Positions 62,066-64,000 of a DNA stretch of 64,000 bases are shown here, one piece after another. Position 1 is the stretch's first letter. Every line of letters begins with the position of its first letter. The position numbers and the translations under genes were made by a program. The stretch comes from Halobacillus massiliensis (lineage in GTDB: Bacteria > Bacillota > Bacilli > Bacillales > Halobacillaceae), in assembly GCF_900166625.1 (NCBI RefSeq), contig NZ_LT800499.1, positions 1,282,630 to 1,346,629 of the forward strand, in the 5' to 3' direction. The notes below the pieces were generated by a model. That model searched no databases and was not told the DNA's origin. It saw only the letters and a program-made list of their open reading frames with translations.

Positions 62066-63457
62066 ATGTTAAATTTTCTTCAGCGTATCGGTAAGTCCCT
62101 GATGTTTCCGATCGCGACATTGCCGGCAGCTGCTTTGCTCGTACGTTTGGGCATGGAAGATATGCTGGATATACCTTTTGTTACTGCAGCAGGGAACGGA
62201 ATATTAGAGAACCTTGCACTTATCTTTGCAATTGGTATAGCCATGGGGTTTGCAAAGGATGGAAGTGGTGCTGCGGCATTGGCAGGTGCAGTTGGTGTCC
62301 TCGTTCTTGAAGGCGGGATTGAAGCTATAGATAAAAACATAGAAATGGGGGTGTTTTCAGGTATTATTGCTGGTATTATCGGCGGCATGCTTTATAACAG
62401 ATATCATGACGTTAAGTTCCCTGAATTTCTTTCGTTCTTCGGAGGGAAAAGGTTTGTACCGATCATTACATCACTTGTGATGGTCGCATTATCTTTTGTG
62501 TTTGGATATCTATGGGTTTACCCTCAAAACGTTCTTAACGCTACAGCAAACTGGATTTTAAATGCGGGTGAACTTGGAGTTGGAGTGTATGGAGTACTCA
62601 ATCGTCTATTTATCCCGGTCGGTCTGCACCATGTGATGAATACACTAATCTGGTTTGATTTTGGTACATTTACAACAGCAGCAGGAGATGTATATAAAGG
62701 GGAAATTAATCGTTTTCTAAATGGCGATCCGGATGCGGGTTATTTCTTAGCTGGGTTTTTCCCGGTTATGATGTTTGGCCTGCCAGCAGCATGTCTGGCT
62801 ATGTACGCTGCAGCGAAAAAACATCGGAAGGCCGCAGTGGGAGGTATGTTCTTTAGTATTGGGTTGACGGCCTTTTTAACAGGTGTAACCGAACCTATTG
62901 AATTCTCGTTTATGTTCCTATCACCTCTGCTTTATTTCATACATGCCCTGTTGACGGGGGTATCAATGATTGCTGCCTATATGCTGGATGTACGGCATGG
63001 TTTCGGATTTTCGGCAGGATTGATTGATTATCTCCTCAACTATGGAATTGCCCAAAATCCCCTAATGCTTATTATTATTGGTCTCCTATTATCTTTAGTT
63101 TATTTCTTCATATTCTACTTTCTCATTATAAAATTGGATTTGAAAACACCAGGACGAGAAGATGACGATATTGAAGGAAGTGGAGCCGAACAGCAGGAAG
63201 CAGGAAAAAGTGGAGGAGATGACGAAAAAGCTGGGGAGTATTTGAAAGCACTTGGTGGGCCGGAAAATATTAAAGCGCTCGATTACTGTACTACACGCCT
63301 GCGACTTGAAATGGTGGATCGTGAAAGAGTGGATGAGAATGCCCTCTCCCGGCTTGGATCGCGCGGAGTTGTTAAAATAGGGAAGCAAAACCTCCAGGTC
63401 ATCATAGGAACCTCAGTAGAATTTATTGCAGAAGCTATGAAAAAGAAAATGAAGTAA
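62066..63457 (+). CDS. nagP: PTS N-acetylglucosamine transporter EIICB (NagP)
   Basis: 463 aa. EIIC of the glucose/GlcNAc family (MLNFLQRIGKSLMFPIATLP, GLHHVMNTLIWFDFGTF, GVTEPIEFSFMFLSPLLY) at about 1-365, an acidic linker (DDDIEGSGAEQQEAGKSGGD), then EIIB with phospho-cysteine C408 (DYCTTRLRLE). No EIIA domain, so a general EIIA-Glc is needed. GVTEPIEF(S/A)F and the HHVMNT block are typical of GlcNAc permeases. ATG 62066 is preferred over GTG 62054, which lies in the GGGTGGG ribosome site. Followed by nagA. Confidence 0.93.
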   Translation: MLNFLQRIGKSLMFPIATLPAAALLVRLGMEDMLDIPFVTAAGNGILENLALIFAIGIAMGFAKDGSGAAALAGAVGVLVLEGGIEAIDKNIEMGVFSGIIAGIIGGMLYNRYHDVKFPEFLSFFGGKRFVPIITSLVMVALSFVFGYLWVYPQNVLNATANWILNAGELGVGVYGVLNRLFIPVGLHHVMNTLIWFDFGTFTTAAGDVYKGEINRFLNGDPDAGYFLAGFFPVMMFGLPAACLAMYAAAKKHRKAAVGGMFFSIGLTAFLTGVTEPIEFSFMFLSPLLYFIHALLTGVSMIAAYMLDVRHGFGFSAGLIDYLLNYGIAQNPLMLIIIGLLLSLVYFFIFYFLIIKLDLKTPGREDDDIEGSGAEQQEAGKSGGDDEKAGEYLKALGGPENIKALDYCTTRLRLEMVDRERVDENALSRLGSRGVVKIGKQNLQVIIGTSVEFIAEAMKKKMK

Positions 63458-63511
63458 TCAGATTAAGTTTATAAAGATCATGTTCATTTAAAAGTCAGGA
63501 GGAGGAAAATG

Positions 63512-64000
63512 ATGAGAACTATTGAAATAAAAAATATTAAGATTGCTGGAGAAGGAAAAACTCTTTCTTCTGGATCCCTCCTTGTTCAGGAGGGGAAAAT
63601 CCAAGCTATATCTTCTGAACCTATTGGAGGAGCGGATCTCGTTATCGATGGAGCAGGGAAAAATTGGTCATTAGTTCCTGGGTTCATTGATGTTCATATC
63701 CACGGAGCCGGAGGTTATGATGTAATGGACGCTACCTCTGAAGCTTTAGAAGGTATTACTAAACAACTGCCCGCTGAAGGAACAACAAGTTTTCTTGCTA
63801 CAACGATGACTCAGTCCAGCGAAAATATATCCTGTGCACTGAAAAATGCAGCTTCATTTATAGAGAAACAATATGAAGACGGAAGTGCTGAAGTGCTGGG
63901 TGTGCACTTAGAAGGCCCATTTATTGCAAAAAATAAAGCAGGAGCGCAGCCGTTAGAACATATTTCTTCTCCTTCGATCTCGCAATTTAATCTCTGGCAA
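63512..64000 (+). CDS. nagA: N-acetylglucosamine-6-phosphate deacetylase NagA, 5' part
   Basis: The first 163 codons; the gene runs off the window end. GFIDVHIHGAGGYDVMDAT has the HxH metal motif, GTTSFLATTMTQS is a NagA block, and LGVHLEGPFIAKNKAGAQ carries the metal-binding Glu. It removes acetate from GlcNAc-6-P made by the PTS. AGGAGGAGG precedes two adjacent ATGs (63509 and 63512); the second is better spaced. nagB and nagR are expected downstream. Confidence 0.95.
   Translation, partial: MRTIEIKNIKIAGEGKTLSSGSLLVQEGKIQAISSEPIGGADLVIDGAGKNWSLVPGFIDVHIHGAGGYDVMDATSEALEGITKQLPAEGTTSFLATTMTQSSENISCALKNAASFIEKQYEDGSAEVLGVHLEGPFIAKNKAGAQPLEHISSPSISQFNLWQ

Overview
The window looks like chromosomal DNA of a low-GC, moderately halophilic Bacillaceae bacterium of the Halobacillus/Pontibacillus/Virgibacillus type. 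This rests on strong AAGGAGG-type ribosome sites, many Bacillus-type families (CotF-like coat proteins, YjzC-like and KGG small proteins, DUF2512, DUF3231, YhfW-like FAD/Rieske enzyme), acidic exported proteins, and CcpA, XylR, NagR and PhoP-like operator sequences. There is no rRNA, tRNA, CRISPR array, phage or transposase. The assignment is inference from gene content.

Layout. 1-5345: end of a DUF1861 gene, an ABC sugar importer, a TIM-barrel sugar isomerase and a Gfo/Idh/MocA dehydrogenase, with a convergent HTH regulator carrying a large C-terminal domain (5393-6310). 6626-14280: a sigma-54 activator and, behind a well-formed -24/-12 promoter, an operon of acyl-CoA synthetase, SDR, AtoE-type transporter, APH-type kinase and ACAD10/11-type acyl-CoA dehydrogenase. 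The set strongly resembles the Pseudomonas levulinate (lva) pathway. 14363-19787: a CitA/CitB-type two-component system and tctCBA under a perfect cre site. 19902-21314: LysM/GH18 spore-lytic-type enzyme. 21449-30609: an alpha-galactoside regulon (GH4 and GH36 alpha-galactosidases, ABC importer, two LacI paralogues). 30761-31191: a VanZ-like gene in two frames. 31393-33315: a PTS EIIBCA. 33391-34262 and 42950-43476: two clusters of a MITE-like intergenic repeat. 34304-35716: deaminase and UbiA prenyltransferase. 35849-40360: kduD, IclR regulator, KDPG/KDPGal aldolase, dgoK and dgoD (De Ley-Doudoroff galactonate route). 40418-49896: helical-repeat hypothetical, GlpQ-type phosphodiesterase, CdaR regulator, glycolate oxidase GlcFD, alkaline phosphatase, and a small NTF2-like candidate. 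50290-59041: an island of small stress- or spore-type proteins, including a duplicated KGG + YjzC-like gene pair, Mn catalase, CotF-type proteins and a GAF-STAS protein. 59258-61865: XylR and a xylose-type symporter with xylO and cre. 62066-64000: GlcNAc PTS and the start of nagA behind a NagR-like site.

How the genes work together. Most of the window is carbon scavenging: oligosaccharides, short-chain or 4-oxo/4-hydroxy acids, tricarboxylates, alpha-galactosides, galactonate, glycolate, xylose and GlcNAc. Each locus has its own specific regulator, and several carry CcpA cre-like sites. A second theme is phosphate scavenging (GlpQ and PhoA, both with PhoP-like direct repeats). A third is stress and sporulation (50-59 kb, with candidate SigB-like promoters). 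The most notable single locus is the lva-like operon at 6.6-14.3 kb. Other points worth attention are the MITE-like repeats, the duplicated KGG/YjzC module, and several small genes that automated calling could miss (54175-54339, 56179-56325, 57882-58061).
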